Assembly (NCBI GenBank): GCA_021844945.1
Contig: JAKBSJ010000001.1
Location: 248,001 to 312,000, forward strand
From: Thermoplasmata archaeon
GTDB taxonomy: Archaea > Thermoplasmatota > Thermoplasmata > Lutacidiplasmatales > UBA184
Length of the DNA stretch: 64,000 nt
Direction: 5' to 3'
The notes under the pieces were generated by a model. That model saw nothing but the letters and a program-made list of their open reading frames with translations. It was not told where the DNA came from and did no database searches. This document shows positions 52,080-60,631 of the stretch, in pieces. Each line of letters opens with the position of its first letter. Position 1 is the first letter of the stretch. The translations under genes and the position numbers were made by a program.

Positions 52080-53369
52080 CTACAACGTCCGCATGGCCTT
52101 CCACAGGTCGCGGGCGAGGGTAAGGTTGGAGACGCGACCTTTCCGAACGGACCGCAGCGAGGCGCTCAGGTGCTCCCGGTCGGACCCATCGACGAAGTAC
52201 GCGCGATGGAGCAAGGCCCCGATCATCTCAGGGTAGACTCCGTAGAGTCGAGGGGTCGCGAAGAGTTTCGGGTAGCCCCGGTGTCGTTTCAGGTCCTTGA
52301 GAACGAACGACGACTGAAGAGCGGTGTGGTAACGCTGAAGGAATGGCGCGGACCCGTCCTGCGCCTTGGCCGCGGAGCCCGCCACTTCGCCCGCGATTCG
52401 ACCCGACTCGATCGCGAAGTCCATGCCGCGCAGCGTCAGTCCCGCATTGAGGAACATCTGGGCCGCCGAGCCCGCGAGCAGGAAGCCGTCGCCGAGAAGC
52501 GGCGGAACGGCGTCAAATCCCCCTTCGTTCACGATGCAGCCGCTGTACTCGAGCAGCGTCCCGCCCTCGAGGTATCGGGCGAGGAGGGGGTGCTGCTTGA
52601 ACTCCTCCAGGACCTCGTACATCGCGACCCCGCGGTCGACCGCCGTCCGCAGGTTGAGGATCATGCCAATCGAGAGCGACTCCCGGTTAGTGTAGAGGAA
52701 TCCGCCTCCTTCGACTCCCGAAGGCAGGCCCGTCGCGGTCATCTGGAACCCTTCGGTTCCGCGCAGCTGGAAGCGTCGCTCGATCTCGCCGCTCGGGAGT
52801 CCGATGACCTGCTTCACGCCGATCCCCACCGTATCCGGCGACACGTCCGGCTCGAGCGCGGCGCCGCGGGCCGCGAGCGAGTTGAACCCTTCCGCGAGGA
52901 CGACCACGGTCGCGCGCAGCTCCTCAGAGCCGAGCCGGACCCCGACGACTCGGTTCCCCTCCCGGACGAGTCCGTCGACCCGGGCCCCGTAGACCGCCGT
53001 CGCCCCCGCCCGCTCGGCGTGAGCCACGAGCCACGGATCGAGGGTGGCCCTCAGGACGCTGAACGAGTTGAACGGAGGTCGAGCAAAGGCGCTATCGAAG
53101 AAATCGACCGAGGTCGCTTGGGTGGGTGTTAGGAAAGTGAGCACGTTGCGGGTGATCGCCCGCTCGACGGGACTGGGTCGCTCCTCCCAGAAGCCCGGGA
53201 ATAGCTTCGTGAGGGCGTGCGTATACAACAGCCCACCCGAAACGCTCTTCGAGCCGGCCCGAGCGCCGCGCTCGGCAAGAACGACCTGCGCACCGGACTT
53301 CGCCGCAGCGTAGGCGGCCGAGGCGCCGGCGAGCCCGCCGCCGACGACGACAACGTCGACCTTCTCCAC
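52080..53369 (-). CDS. fixC: FixC-type ETF:quinone oxidoreductase
   Basis: A 429-residue flavoprotein. VDVVVVGGGLAGASAAYAAA is the FAD fold, SKSVSGGLLYTHALTKLFPG is typical FixC, and GDGFLLAGSAAQMFLNAG with GMDFAIESGRIAGE is the second FAD motif. It should accept electrons from EtfAB and, with the FixX ferredoxin at 46.4 kb, reduce quinone. It starts with GTG at 53369 and is convergent with etfA, 69 bp between stops. Related geranylgeranyl-reductase-type flavoproteins (LipT) occur in sHdr clusters; the FixC-like VSGGLLYTH segment argues for FixC. Confidence 0.88.
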   Translation of the reverse strand: MEKVDVVVVGGGLAGASAAYAAAKSGAQVVLAERGARAGSKSVSGGLLYTHALTKLFPGFWEERPSPVERAITRNVLTFLTPTQATSVDFFDSAFARPPFNSFSVLRATLDPWLVAHAERAGATAVYGARVDGLVREGNRVVGVRLGSEELRATVVVLAEGFNSLAARGAALEPDVSPDTVGIGVKQVIGLPSGEIERRFQLRGTEGFQMTATGLPSGVEGGGFLYTNRESLSIGMILNLRTAVDRGVAMYEVLEEFKQHPLLARYLEGGTLLEYSGCIVNEGGFDAVPPLLGDGFLLAGSAAQMFLNAGLTLRGMDFAIESGRIAGEVAGSAAKAQDGSAPFLQRYHTALQSSFVLKDLKRHRGYPKLFATPRLYGVYPEMIGALLHRAYFVDGSDREHLSASLRSVRKGRVSNLTLARDLWKAMRTL

Positions 53370-53787
53370 GCTAGCTTTGAGACGAGGGACCTATTGGGAG
53401 TTTCGACCGGGCTGCCGAAGGGGAAGCGGGGGCCTTGCCCCTCTCCCCCCGCGGTCACCGACCCGCGACGAGTCGGAGGGATGCGGAGTTCCAAGGTTGC
53501 ATCCTTCCACGCCTATCGGGGTACCCGTCGCGGAGCGGGCCAGCCTCGAACAGATGGCTCGCGCGGCGTCGCTCCCCGGATCGCGTTCGCGACCTTAGCT
53601 ACCGCCCGGTCGACCGAACGCCGAATGCAACCTCGAATTCGGTCGATGCGTCCACCGATCTCACCGCGCCGACCAAAGCTCATGCGCCTCGAGTGCCCGC
53701 CGACCGCTACGGGAAGCGGAGCTCGCCAGCCCGGTCACGATCGCCCGTTGGCATCGATCGTAGCTTTGGAGCTTGCGCGGTAGCTTC
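53370..53787 (+). other. 418-bp gap without a recognised gene
   Basis: Between the fixC start and the hypothetical gene at 53788. Several short frames run through it, but none has a sensible start, family pattern or coding-like composition. I saw no tRNA-like arms, repeats or clear TATA box. Promoters for both flanking, divergent genes are expected here. Confidence 0.5.
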
Positions 53788-54204
53788 ATGGCTCTTGAGG
53801 CCGTGAGAGGATCGGGAACGACCCTGCGAGCGGCGACAATGACGATCACCGGGATGTCGAACCTTCTCGCGCGTTTCCTTAGCGAGTTCTCGGACGGCTC
53901 CGTTGAAGTCGATCTCGATTCAGCTCCGTTCGCTTCCTTGGACGCACGATCTCGGAACCTCGACGTCCAGATCGCTCCATTTCTCGGTGGAGACCTACGC
54001 GCTCGTTCGATCATGCGGGAAGAAGGTCCGGCTGGCCTCTGGAACGCGCGAAAGATCCCCCGCGAACTGGCCCGCAGAGGTTGGAGACTCACCCTGTACG
54101 ATGGGAGCCAGGAACTCCTGGCTCTCGGTCGAGGAACGAGCGCGCTCTCCGGACACGTCCGGGTGAAGCCGGCGGCCCTGTGGAAGCTTCGAAAGCTCGT
54201 CTAG
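53788..54204 (+). CDS. Hypothetical protein
   Basis: A 138-residue protein with no recognised family. The first half, TMTITGMSNLLARFLSEF and VEVDLDSAPFASLDARSRNL, suggests beta strands; the second half is basic with MREEGPAGLWNARKIPRELA and WRLTLYDGSQELLALGRGTS. No TM helix, no Cys. It may be a small regulatory protein common to the lineage. The 3' end overlaps the convergent small gene by four bases. Confidence 0.55.
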   Translation: MALEAVRGSGTTLRAATMTITGMSNLLARFLSEFSDGSVEVDLDSAPFASLDARSRNLDVQIAPFLGGDLRARSIMREEGPAGLWNARKIPRELARRGWRLTLYDGSQELLALGRGTSALSGHVRVKPAALWKLRKLV

Positions 54205-54437
54205 GAGCGTATGCTCGCGACGTTGCTGGCCACATGGGCGGCCTTTTCGTCCTCGGTCAGGTCCCGCATGTGGACCGCCACGATGACGTCGCCCGAGACC
54301 CTCACGGATAGCCGACTGTCGCCCATACTGAGTGTGAGGCCCCGCAGTCGTAGGTCGAGCTGACTGTGCTTGTCCGTCAGTCCCTGAATGACTCCTTCCA
54401 CCAGCCCCTTGGTGATCTCCTCGGTATCGTCGACCAT
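54201..54437 (-). CDS. Small hypothetical protein
   Basis: A 78-residue protein with no recognised family. An acidic N-terminal helix (DDTEEITKGLVEGVIQGL) is followed by beta-rich LDLRLRGLTLSMGDSRLSV and VSGDVIVAVHMRDLTEDEK. ATG at 54437 is chosen; the frame continues upstream with Arg/Ser/Pro-rich residues. It is convergent with the hypothetical gene at 53788. Confidence 0.5.
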   Translation of the reverse strand: MVDDTEEITKGLVEGVIQGLTDKHSQLDLRLRGLTLSMGDSRLSVRVSGDVIVAVHMRDLTEDEKAAHVASNVASIRS

Positions 54438-54796
54438 TTGCTGCCTCGACGGGGCATGAACGACGAGGGATATCACTGAGTCGCTCGGGTCTCGACTCAG
54501 CTCAGGGACGATCCGCAGGCGGTTCGATTCCCGGGAAGGACCTTGCGGGTGGGTGGCCCTCACCACGGGAGGCGGGCCGGTCGCGTCGAACACGCAACAA
54601 GCCCGAAACGTACGGAGGCCGTAACGTCGCGGGGATGACCCATCGAGCGTACGACGCCGCTTCGCCGTCCGAAGGAGTAGAGGAGGGAAGGGCGGGTCTA
54701 GGTGTTTTGTAGGGTAGTCTCTCCTCGATCATCCTCGGCACGGACCGGGGCCGCGTCGCGTACCCGCATCCAACCCACGCTGACAGATAACCGCGT
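54438..54796 (-). other. 359-bp gap without a recognised gene
   Basis: Lies between the small hypothetical gene and the end of the glycosyltransferase, both on the minus strand. A purine/pyrimidine-skewed stretch (GGAGTAGAGGAGGGAAGGG, near 54670) and T-rich runs (TGTTTTGTAGG) are present; on the minus strand these could belong to a terminator or promoter. No coding pattern or structured RNA was recognised. Confidence 0.4.
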
Positions 54797-55603
54797 TCAC
54801 GATTCGTCCGGGGGAAGGAAACGTCGATCGCGCATCCACCAGCGCTGGGGGTCCATGAACCCTCGCAACAGCTTGAAGTAGAACACGGGCGTGTACGCCA
54901 CGTTGCGCGCGCTGTGGCTGTTCGCATGGATGAGAAGGACCACGAGAAGGGAGTAGGTCAGCTCCCGAGGGCTCCACCCCGCCGAACGGCGGATCTGAGC
55001 ACCCTGCCATTCGGGCCAATGCCGCCCGCGGTACGGGCTCCGATGGTCCATCGCGTTGGGGACGTAGGCGATCCTTCGGCGGTCCCTCCGTAACTGCTGA
55101 CGGAAGAAGTACGTCTCGGCCCCCTGAGCCTCGGGAGGTATCGTGACGCCGAGGGCCCAGGTTCGCGGGAGGAGCGTGAGCCCGAGCGGGAGTCCATAGA
55201 GGAAGGAGTGGCCGACCGGGGTCCCGACCACGGCACCCACCCCCGGCCGCGCGATCGCGCGCAGGGCTTCGCGGTAGAAGTCGGGCCGTCGGAGCGTGAC
55301 GTCGCTATCCAGGAAGAGGACCAGCTCAGTGTCGGCCAGTTCGAGGGCCCAGTGCGTCGCACGCCCGATGCCCACCTCGTCGACGTAGATCTCGGCGCCG
55401 TAGCGTTTCGCGATGGCTTGCGTATCGTCCGTGCTCGCGCGGTCCACCACGATGAACCGATGAACGGGGAGCCAGCGCCGGGCGGGCGCGAGCGCGCTCT
55501 CCAGAGTGCGAGCAGAATTGGCGGTTCGGACTAGTACGTCGACGGGTGGGAGGGGTCCGTTAGCGGGAGCATCGACGGGACCGGACCCTTCGTCATCGGA
55601 CAT
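54797..55603 (-). CDS. Family 2 glycosyltransferase
   Basis: A 268-residue GT-A fold enzyme. VDVLVRTANSARTLESALAP is the N-terminal strand and helix, VDRASTDDTQAIAKRYGA the nucleotide-binding part, and ELVLFLDSDVTLRRPDF holds the DxD metal site. The C-terminal segment (ELTYSLLVVLLIHANSHSA) may associate with the membrane. It likely adds a sugar to a lipid or surface glycan. ATG at 55603 is chosen within a longer open frame. Confidence 0.83.
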   Translation of the reverse strand: MSDDEGSGPVDAPANGPLPPVDVLVRTANSARTLESALAPARRWLPVHRFIVVDRASTDDTQAIAKRYGAEIYVDEVGIGRATHWALELADTELVLFLDSDVTLRRPDFYREALRAIARPGVGAVVGTPVGHSFLYGLPLGLTLLPRTWALGVTIPPEAQGAETYFFRQQLRRDRRRIAYVPNAMDHRSPYRGRHWPEWQGAQIRRSAGWSPRELTYSLLVVLLIHANSHSARNVAYTPVFYFKLLRGFMDPQRWWMRDRRFLPPDES

Positions 55604-55701
55604 CCCCCACGGGCCTCCGGGAGCACTCGACGCTCCCGACGGCACGGGGAGGCGACTAGAGTAGATATCCTCGTGAGCGATGGGGCGGAAACCGGGGAGC
55701 G

Positions 55702-55959
55702 ATGAAGATCTACTCGGAGCGGCTTCCGCTGAAGTACCTCCTTTCGGACCATGGTCTGTGCCTCGGCATCGATACGAAACGCTGTTCCTACCTCTTCCTC
55801 GTCTCGTCCCAAGGCGTCCGGCTGAACCGTCGGCCGGTCGGGGATAAAGTGGTCGAGAATCTGAACTACGAGATCCCGGCGATCGTGGTCGCGCTGCGCG
55901 ACGAAGACGAGAAGGTTGCTGCGGGCAGCTCTTCGCGGACGAGCGGACCGGGCCGCTAG
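55702..55959 (+). CDS. Small hypothetical protein
   Basis: An 85-residue protein with alternating strands (GLCLGIDTKRCSYLFLVSSQ, LNYEIPAIVVALRDEDE) and two Cys. No family recognised. A TATA-like TAGATATCC lies about 38 nt before the ATG. It sits 23 bp upstream of the methyltransferase gene, so the two may be one transcript. Confidence 0.5.
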   Translation: MKIYSERLPLKYLLSDHGLCLGIDTKRCSYLFLVSSQGVRLNRRPVGDKVVENLNYEIPAIVVALRDEDEKVAAGSSSRTSGPGR

Positions 55960-55982
55960 CCGCACGTTCGATTCGACGGAAG

Positions 55983-57254
55983 ATGGATCGACCGCGAAAG
56001 ACGATGGAGATCACATCTTCCCCAAGCGACGGGACTCCTCCCAAGGAAGCCGATTCGCTGACCCTTCGGACGAGCAAGGGAAAGGTCCCGCTCGGCTTCG
56101 CTCGCCGGGGGGAATTCGTCTATCTGGCCGCCACCGGCCGATCGTCCCTCTGGCCCATCGAGATCCTTCGCTCCGGAAGTGCGCAGCTCGAGATCGAGGG
56201 CACCGATCGCCGCGGAGCGACGCGCCTTCTCGTGGGAAGCGACGAGCGGGATCGGGTCCTGCGCCTCTTCCGGGAAAAGTATGGGACGATCCTCTTTGAT
56301 CGATGGTACCGATCCGCGAGTCGAATCGTGGAAGTCGCTCTCGGAGCGAGCCCGCCCTCGGTCGCCGACGCGGACTCGAGGTACTATCGCTGGCTAACCG
56401 ACGAGTTCGACCTGATCGCCCGCGAGTACGACCGGCACATTCTGGGGAACCGCATGAATCGATTGCTTCGCGACCGATCGCTCGCGATCCTCCGCCCGAC
56501 GTTCGCCTCGGCCCACCGCCTTCTCGAGATAGGATGTGGCTCGGGCACGGAGACCTTGAGCCTGCTTCGGGAGGGCCACGAAATCCTCGCGATCGACATC
56601 TCCGAGGAGATGCTCGAGGTCGTTCGGGCGAAGGCGCGGACCGAGGGCCTCTCCGAGCGGCTCGAGACGCGACGTCTCCGCGCGGTGGACGTCGCGATGC
56701 TCGCACGAGACGGCGACAGGGGGCGATTCGACGGAGCGTACTCGACGTACGGGGCTCTGAACTGCGAACCGGATCTGGGTCCCGTGGTCACCGGGCTCGC
56801 CGAGCTCCTGCCTCCGAAGGCGGCCTTCGTCGCCGGGGTCTACAATCGCTGGTGCCTGTTCGAAATCGTCGGCTACTCGCTCGTGGGCCGACCCGGGCGG
56901 GCGTTCGCGAGGCGAGAGCGGCCCGTCCAAGTGGGGGACTCGCGATTCTGCGTCGATGTGTACGCGCACTCGGTGCACGACTTCCGAGAGACGTTCTCCC
57001 CGTACTTCGAGGCTCGAACGGTCGAAGGAGTTCCCGTCCTACTTCCTCCCTCCGACCTCACGACCTACGCGGAGAGGTTCTCGCGCCGGTTTGACCGGCT
57101 TGCCGGTTGGGACCGCTGGATGGGGCAGCGATGGCCCATGACCGCTCTCGGCGATCACTTCTTGATGGTGTTGGACCGGCGGGATCGTGCCACCGTTCCT
57201 CTCGGACCGGCGGACGGGTCGCGGGGGACTGGCGAGCGACCCCGCCATCCCTAG
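55983..57254 (+). CDS. Split-barrel-like domain fused to SAM methyltransferase
   Basis: A 423-residue protein. Residues about 25-120 look like a flavin/F420 split-barrel or related small domain (GKVPLGFARRGEFVYLAATG ... REKYGTILFDRWYRSA). Residues about 150-400 are a class I methyltransferase with LLEIGCGSGTETLSLL (motif I), ILAIDISEEMLEVV (post I) and FDGAYSTYGALNC (motif IV). The methyl acceptor is unknown. The C-terminal tail is Arg/Pro-rich. It lies among glycosyltransferases, so a surface-lipid or glycan substrate is possible (inference). The stop overlaps the convergent GT4 gene. Confidence 0.75.
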   Translation: MDRPRKTMEITSSPSDGTPPKEADSLTLRTSKGKVPLGFARRGEFVYLAATGRSSLWPIEILRSGSAQLEIEGTDRRGATRLLVGSDERDRVLRLFREKYGTILFDRWYRSASRIVEVALGASPPSVADADSRYYRWLTDEFDLIAREYDRHILGNRMNRLLRDRSLAILRPTFASAHRLLEIGCGSGTETLSLLREGHEILAIDISEEMLEVVRAKARTEGLSERLETRRLRAVDVAMLARDGDRGRFDGAYSTYGALNCEPDLGPVVTGLAELLPPKAAFVAGVYNRWCLFEIVGYSLVGRPGRAFARRERPVQVGDSRFCVDVYAHSVHDFRETFSPYFEARTVEGVPVLLPPSDLTTYAERFSRRFDRLAGWDRWMGQRWPMTALGDHFLMVLDRRDRATVPLGPADGSRGTGERPRHP

Positions 57255-58471
57255 CTCGTCATAGTTCCGTGCTCGCGAGGCGGGAGCCGCAGCTCGCTGG
57301 GAAGGTGGTACTCCTCCGCGACCTCGCGAAACAGTGCAAGGAACCTGGGCAAGAGCCCGGGCCAGGCGAAGGCTCGAGCCCGCTCTTGTCCGCTCCGCCC
57401 GAGTCGCAATCGTAACGAAGGGTCCGAAGCCAGGGCCTGCAGCGCTTCGGCCAGAGCCGTCGGATCCCGCGGGGGCACGAGTCGTCCCGTGACCCCATCC
57501 GCGACCACCTCAGGGATTCCCCCTACCCGCGTCGCTACGGTGGGTAGTCCGGCCGCCATCGCCTCCAGGAGCACGATGCCAAACGGCTCGAAACGCGAGG
57601 GAAGGACCAAGAGGTCAGCCCCCGCGTACTCGGCACGTTTGTCCGCCTCTGAGACGCGGCCGACCCACGTGATCCGCCGAGCGATGCCCAGGTCGCGAGC
57701 GAGGTCTCGGAGGCGACTCTCTCCTCCCCAGTCCTCTCCCACCACACGGAGCGCGAGCGCATCGGGCGACGAGATGAGCGCCAGTGCGCGGAGAAGGTCC
57801 TCCAGGCCTTTCTGCTCCGGCTCGATCCGACCCACATAGAGTGCGGTAACGGGCCGCACCTCAGGGTCCCGAGTACGAGGGGGCAGGAAGTCAACCAAGG
57901 ATACCCCATTCGGGATGATCCGGATACGATCCCGGTCGACTCCGAGGACGGTCAAGGCATCTGCCTCGCGTCCGGTCAACGCGATGACACGGTCCGCGGG
58001 GACGAGCGTGGCCCGCGCGACCGCTCGAGCATACAGACGGGGGCCCTTCTCGCCGTCGTAGTGCGGAGTCACGATCAGGGGTCCCTTGCGTGCGGCTCGG
58101 GCGAGCCTCCCGACCCAGGTTGGGAAGTACCCGAACGCGTGCGCATGGAGGACCCCCGGCCGACGGGTCAGCGCGTCCACGAGCATCCCCGGCGACACGA
58201 TGCTGAGGCCATGGGGAGCGGGGAACGCGCGGAGGGCCCGGTGCCGGTGAACGGGGAACGCGGAGTGGTCCGGTCCGCGGGGAAGTCGCGAGAACGGACG
58301 GTCCCGGCGGAGATCCGAAGTGACTACCTCCACAGCGACACCGGCTTCGGACATGCCGGTCGACAGCTCGCGTACGTGCCGCTCGACGCCGCCGAGAGCG
58401 GGAAAGTAGCGCTGGGTCAGCTCCACGACCTTCAGCGTCCGCTCGGAGGCACGGTCGGATCGGCCGATCAT
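57251..58471 (-). CDS. Family 4 glycosyltransferase
   Basis: A 406-residue GT-B enzyme. The N-terminal glycine loop is RYFPALGGVERHVRELS, and the donor-binding part contains TALYVGRIEPEQKGLEDLL, LVLPSRFEPFGIVLLEAMAA and the EX7E pair within it, then GGIPEVVADGVTGRLVPP. It likely adds mannose, glucose or similar sugar from a nucleotide donor to a lipid-linked or surface glycan. The ATG at 58471 overlaps the stop of the upstream membrane gene (ATGA), so both belong to one operon. Confidence 0.9.
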   Translation of the reverse strand: MIGRSDRASERTLKVVELTQRYFPALGGVERHVRELSTGMSEAGVAVEVVTSDLRRDRPFSRLPRGPDHSAFPVHRHRALRAFPAPHGLSIVSPGMLVDALTRRPGVLHAHAFGYFPTWVGRLARAARKGPLIVTPHYDGEKGPRLYARAVARATLVPADRVIALTGREADALTVLGVDRDRIRIIPNGVSLVDFLPPRTRDPEVRPVTALYVGRIEPEQKGLEDLLRALALISSPDALALRVVGEDWGGESRLRDLARDLGIARRITWVGRVSEADKRAEYAGADLLVLPSRFEPFGIVLLEAMAAGLPTVATRVGGIPEVVADGVTGRLVPPRDPTALAEALQALASDPSLRLRLGRSGQERARAFAWPGLLPRFLALFREVAEEYHLPSELRLPPREHGTMTS

Positions 58472-59823
58472 GACGCCGACGCGCCCGGCTCGGCAGCGGG
58501 CATGCCCCATGGCCACAGCCACGGAATCGGGCGGTCGCGATCTCGGAGGACCTCGAAGATCCATTGCACCAAGCTCAGCGTGATCCCGACATCCAGAATG
58601 TCGAGGGCCCAGATGCGCACGGCACCGTAGGTCAATGTCTGATCCAGATAGGTTAGCGTCGTAAAGAGGCTGGGATCGAGCGGGGTGACGAACCGCGCGC
58701 CGAAGTCATTGTTGAAGAGGAGGTAGACGAGGGAGAGGAGCCACAAGTAGCGTAAGAACGGCTCGCGACCGGGATGGAATGCGGCGACGTCGAGGGCCAA
58801 CAGGGCGAAAAGATACGGCATGTACTGCTCGTAGAGACCCCACCGCAGAAGCAGGAAGACGGTCGTGATGAGCAGAAGAGCTCGCACCTCCGACTTCGGG
58901 CTACCGGAGCCGACCCAGCGGGACGCGACCCAGCCCGCGAGGATGGCGCCCGGCACGTAGAGGTAAGAGAGGGCCGTGAAGAGATACGGGATAGGTTTGA
59001 AGATCGTGGAAACGACCGGCCCGGTTAGGATCCCCACGTAGGTCATCCCGCCGCCGCCGCCCGCGGTCTGGGATTGGGCTGTGGCGAAGATGCCGGCGAA
59101 GCTCCAGCCCTCTAGGAAGAAGACCGCGACCGTTAGTCCAAGGGGGAGGGCCAGCGCGAGGAGAAACGTCAAGCGACGCAGTCCTCGAGAGCGAAAGATC
59201 TCGAAGGGAAGATAGATGGCCGTGATCCACTTCACAAAGATGCCCCATCCGTAGAGAAGATTCCGCTCGATCGGCTCGCGATAGAGCAACGTGGCGAGGA
59301 TCGTGGCCACCACGATCGAGTCGAACTGGCCCCAGATCGCGAAAATGATGATGGCATACGGGAAGAACGACCAGAAGGCAAGCACCGCCAGCGCCCGGGT
59401 TCGGTCGCCGGTCCACCGCAAGACCAAGCGATACAGCAACCCTGCGGTCAGAACATCCCCGAGGATCGGGAGCTGCTTGATCAGGAAGTACAGGACGAAC
59501 CGATCGTTCCCGCCGATCGCCTCCCACGCGCGATAGAGCTCGCCCAGGATCCCCGACCAAAACGGAAGATACGCCGCCGACGGTAGGCGGGTGGTCAGGT
59601 AGGCATAGCTCACGCCGGGTACCGGTCCGAGGAACGACGTGTACGGGTTGAACCCTTGGGCGACCGCGTGGGCGGTCCGCAGCCACACCTCGAAGTCGTA
59701 CGTGCTACCGGTCCAGAACGAGAAAGCCTCGCGCAGGAGGAGCCCGCCGAGAAGGATCTTCCATGCAATCGAGAGGAGAGGCTCGCGCGGGGGCTCGCTG
59801 CCGGACGGAGCGCTCCCCCCCAC
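58468..59823 (-). CDS. Multi-TM glycosyltransferase-like membrane protein
   Basis: A 451-residue protein with about 10-12 transmembrane helices. TGSTYDFEVWLRTAHAVAQG and the loop IWGQFDSIVVATILATLL (QFD motif) resemble PIG-M/DUF2029-type polyprenyl-phosphate-sugar transferases. It probably transfers a lipid-linked sugar outside the cell membrane; donor and acceptor are unknown. It starts with GTG and is coupled to the GT4 gene downstream. Confidence 0.75.
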   Translation of the reverse strand: MGGSAPSGSEPPREPLLSIAWKILLGGLLLREAFSFWTGSTYDFEVWLRTAHAVAQGFNPYTSFLGPVPGVSYAYLTTRLPSAAYLPFWSGILGELYRAWEAIGGNDRFVLYFLIKQLPILGDVLTAGLLYRLVLRWTGDRTRALAVLAFWSFFPYAIIIFAIWGQFDSIVVATILATLLYREPIERNLLYGWGIFVKWITAIYLPFEIFRSRGLRRLTFLLALALPLGLTVAVFFLEGWSFAGIFATAQSQTAGGGGGMTYVGILTGPVVSTIFKPIPYLFTALSYLYVPGAILAGWVASRWVGSGSPKSEVRALLLITTVFLLLRWGLYEQYMPYLFALLALDVAAFHPGREPFLRYLWLLSLVYLLFNNDFGARFVTPLDPSLFTTLTYLDQTLTYGAVRIWALDILDVGITLSLVQWIFEVLRDRDRPIPWLWPWGMPAAEPGASAS

Positions 59824-59827
59824 GGGC

Positions 59828-59995
59828 TCACCTCCGGGCGGGTCGCTTGCACCAGTACCCGCGGAACGAGATCCAAGGTGACTTCCAACGGTCGTCGGGG
59901 GCCCCGTGAGCCTGGGGGCCCCACCGTCGCTTCAGCTCCAGGTGCATCTCGCGCAGGGGACCGCGGCGACTCTCGCGCGCGAACTCCACGGCCAC
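59828..59995 (-). CDS. Possible small basic protein
   Basis: A 55-residue frame (start GTG) ending four bases before the membrane glycosyltransferase start. Residues such as HLELKRRWGPQAHGAPDD and WISFRGYWCKRPARR and a GC-rich third-codon position resemble real coding sequence. No family is recognised, and the N-terminus is uncertain. Confidence 0.35.
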   Translation of the reverse strand: MAVEFARESRRGPLREMHLELKRRWGPQAHGAPDDRWKSPWISFRGYWCKRPARR

Positions 59996-60014
59996 CCGCG
60001 AGACCGGTGAACAC

Positions 60015-60509
60015 TTACTGAGGCGTCGGGACCGGCGAGGCAGGGTTCTTACGGGTAGTAGAGAGGAGCACGATTCCTGCGATGAACGCCGCAATGTAGA
60101 CCCCGAGCATAGCATCGTACAGAAATCGGATGTCTCCCCCGTAATAGGATACTCCGAACAGATAGTTGGCGAAGGACGATGGAGACTTGAAGAACCCGTT
60201 CCCGACTTCGCCGTAGGTCAGAATGTCCCCTAGGAAGATCGCCACGATGAGACCGGACCCCACGGCTCCCGCCTTGACCGACATCCTCGACCGGACCAGC
60301 ACGAGGAGTGCACCGCCTACCACGGTCGCAATCGTCACCAGGAGAATGACGTACCAGTGAAGGAAGTACCCGCTGGACATGTAGCCGAAATTAGTGCGCA
60401 GGTTTTTGTCGGTCACCAGCATGACAACACCCAGCGCGAACGCGACGAAGAACGCGATGCTGTAGAACACGGGATAGAGGGGGCGTTGTGATCCGCGAGA
60501 CAGTGACAT
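60015..60509 (-). CDS. Small membrane protein, four TM helices
   Basis: A 164-residue protein with four hydrophobic helices (about 12-32, 50-72, 85-103, 133-153) separated by Tyr/Gly/Phe-rich loops (GNGFFKSPSSFANYLFGVSY). No family recognised. ATG at 60509 is chosen; an in-frame GTG at 60545 is possible. The 13-mer TTGGACCAAAAAG lies upstream, as it does before the secreted-protein gene at 61517. The tail is Pro/Thr-rich. Confidence 0.62.
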   Translation of the reverse strand: MSLSRGSQRPLYPVFYSIAFFVAFALGVVMLVTDKNLRTNFGYMSSGYFLHWYVILLVTIATVVGGALLVLVRSRMSVKAGAVGSGLIVAIFLGDILTYGEVGNGFFKSPSSFANYLFGVSYYGGDIRFLYDAMLGVYIAAFIAGIVLLSTTRKNPASPVPTPQ

Positions 60510-60545
60510 TAGCGCTGAGTCGGCACAGAACCGCCGAGTCACCAC

Positions 60546-60558
60546 CTTTTTGGTCCAA
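60546..60558 (-). promoter_or_regulatory. TTGGACCAAAAAG element, first copy
   Basis: On the minus strand TTGGACCAAAAAG lies 37-49 nt before the ATG at 60509. It is identical to 61473-61485. The A-tract is at TATA-box distance and GGACC could be a BRE-like or regulator-binding part. Confidence 0.4.
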
Positions 60559-60601
60559 ACGCAGAAACTTCCGTCCCGCGAGCAACGATCCGACCAACGA
60601 G

Positions 60602-60608
60602 CTAAACC
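60602..60608 (+). promoter_or_regulatory. TATA-like box before the small membrane protein
   Basis: CTAAACC lies 24-30 nt before the ATG at 60632, the spacing of a leaderless transcript. It supports 60632 as the true start of the gene below. Confidence 0.5.
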
Positions 60609-60631
60609 TCTGGACCGCCGTTGGTGCGCCC

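Noticed and set aside
53370-53787. Possible tRNA or structured RNA in the gap
   Set aside because: I looked for a T-arm GGTTC pattern with matching acceptor and anticodon stems and found none; short GC-rich hairpins there are expected from base composition.
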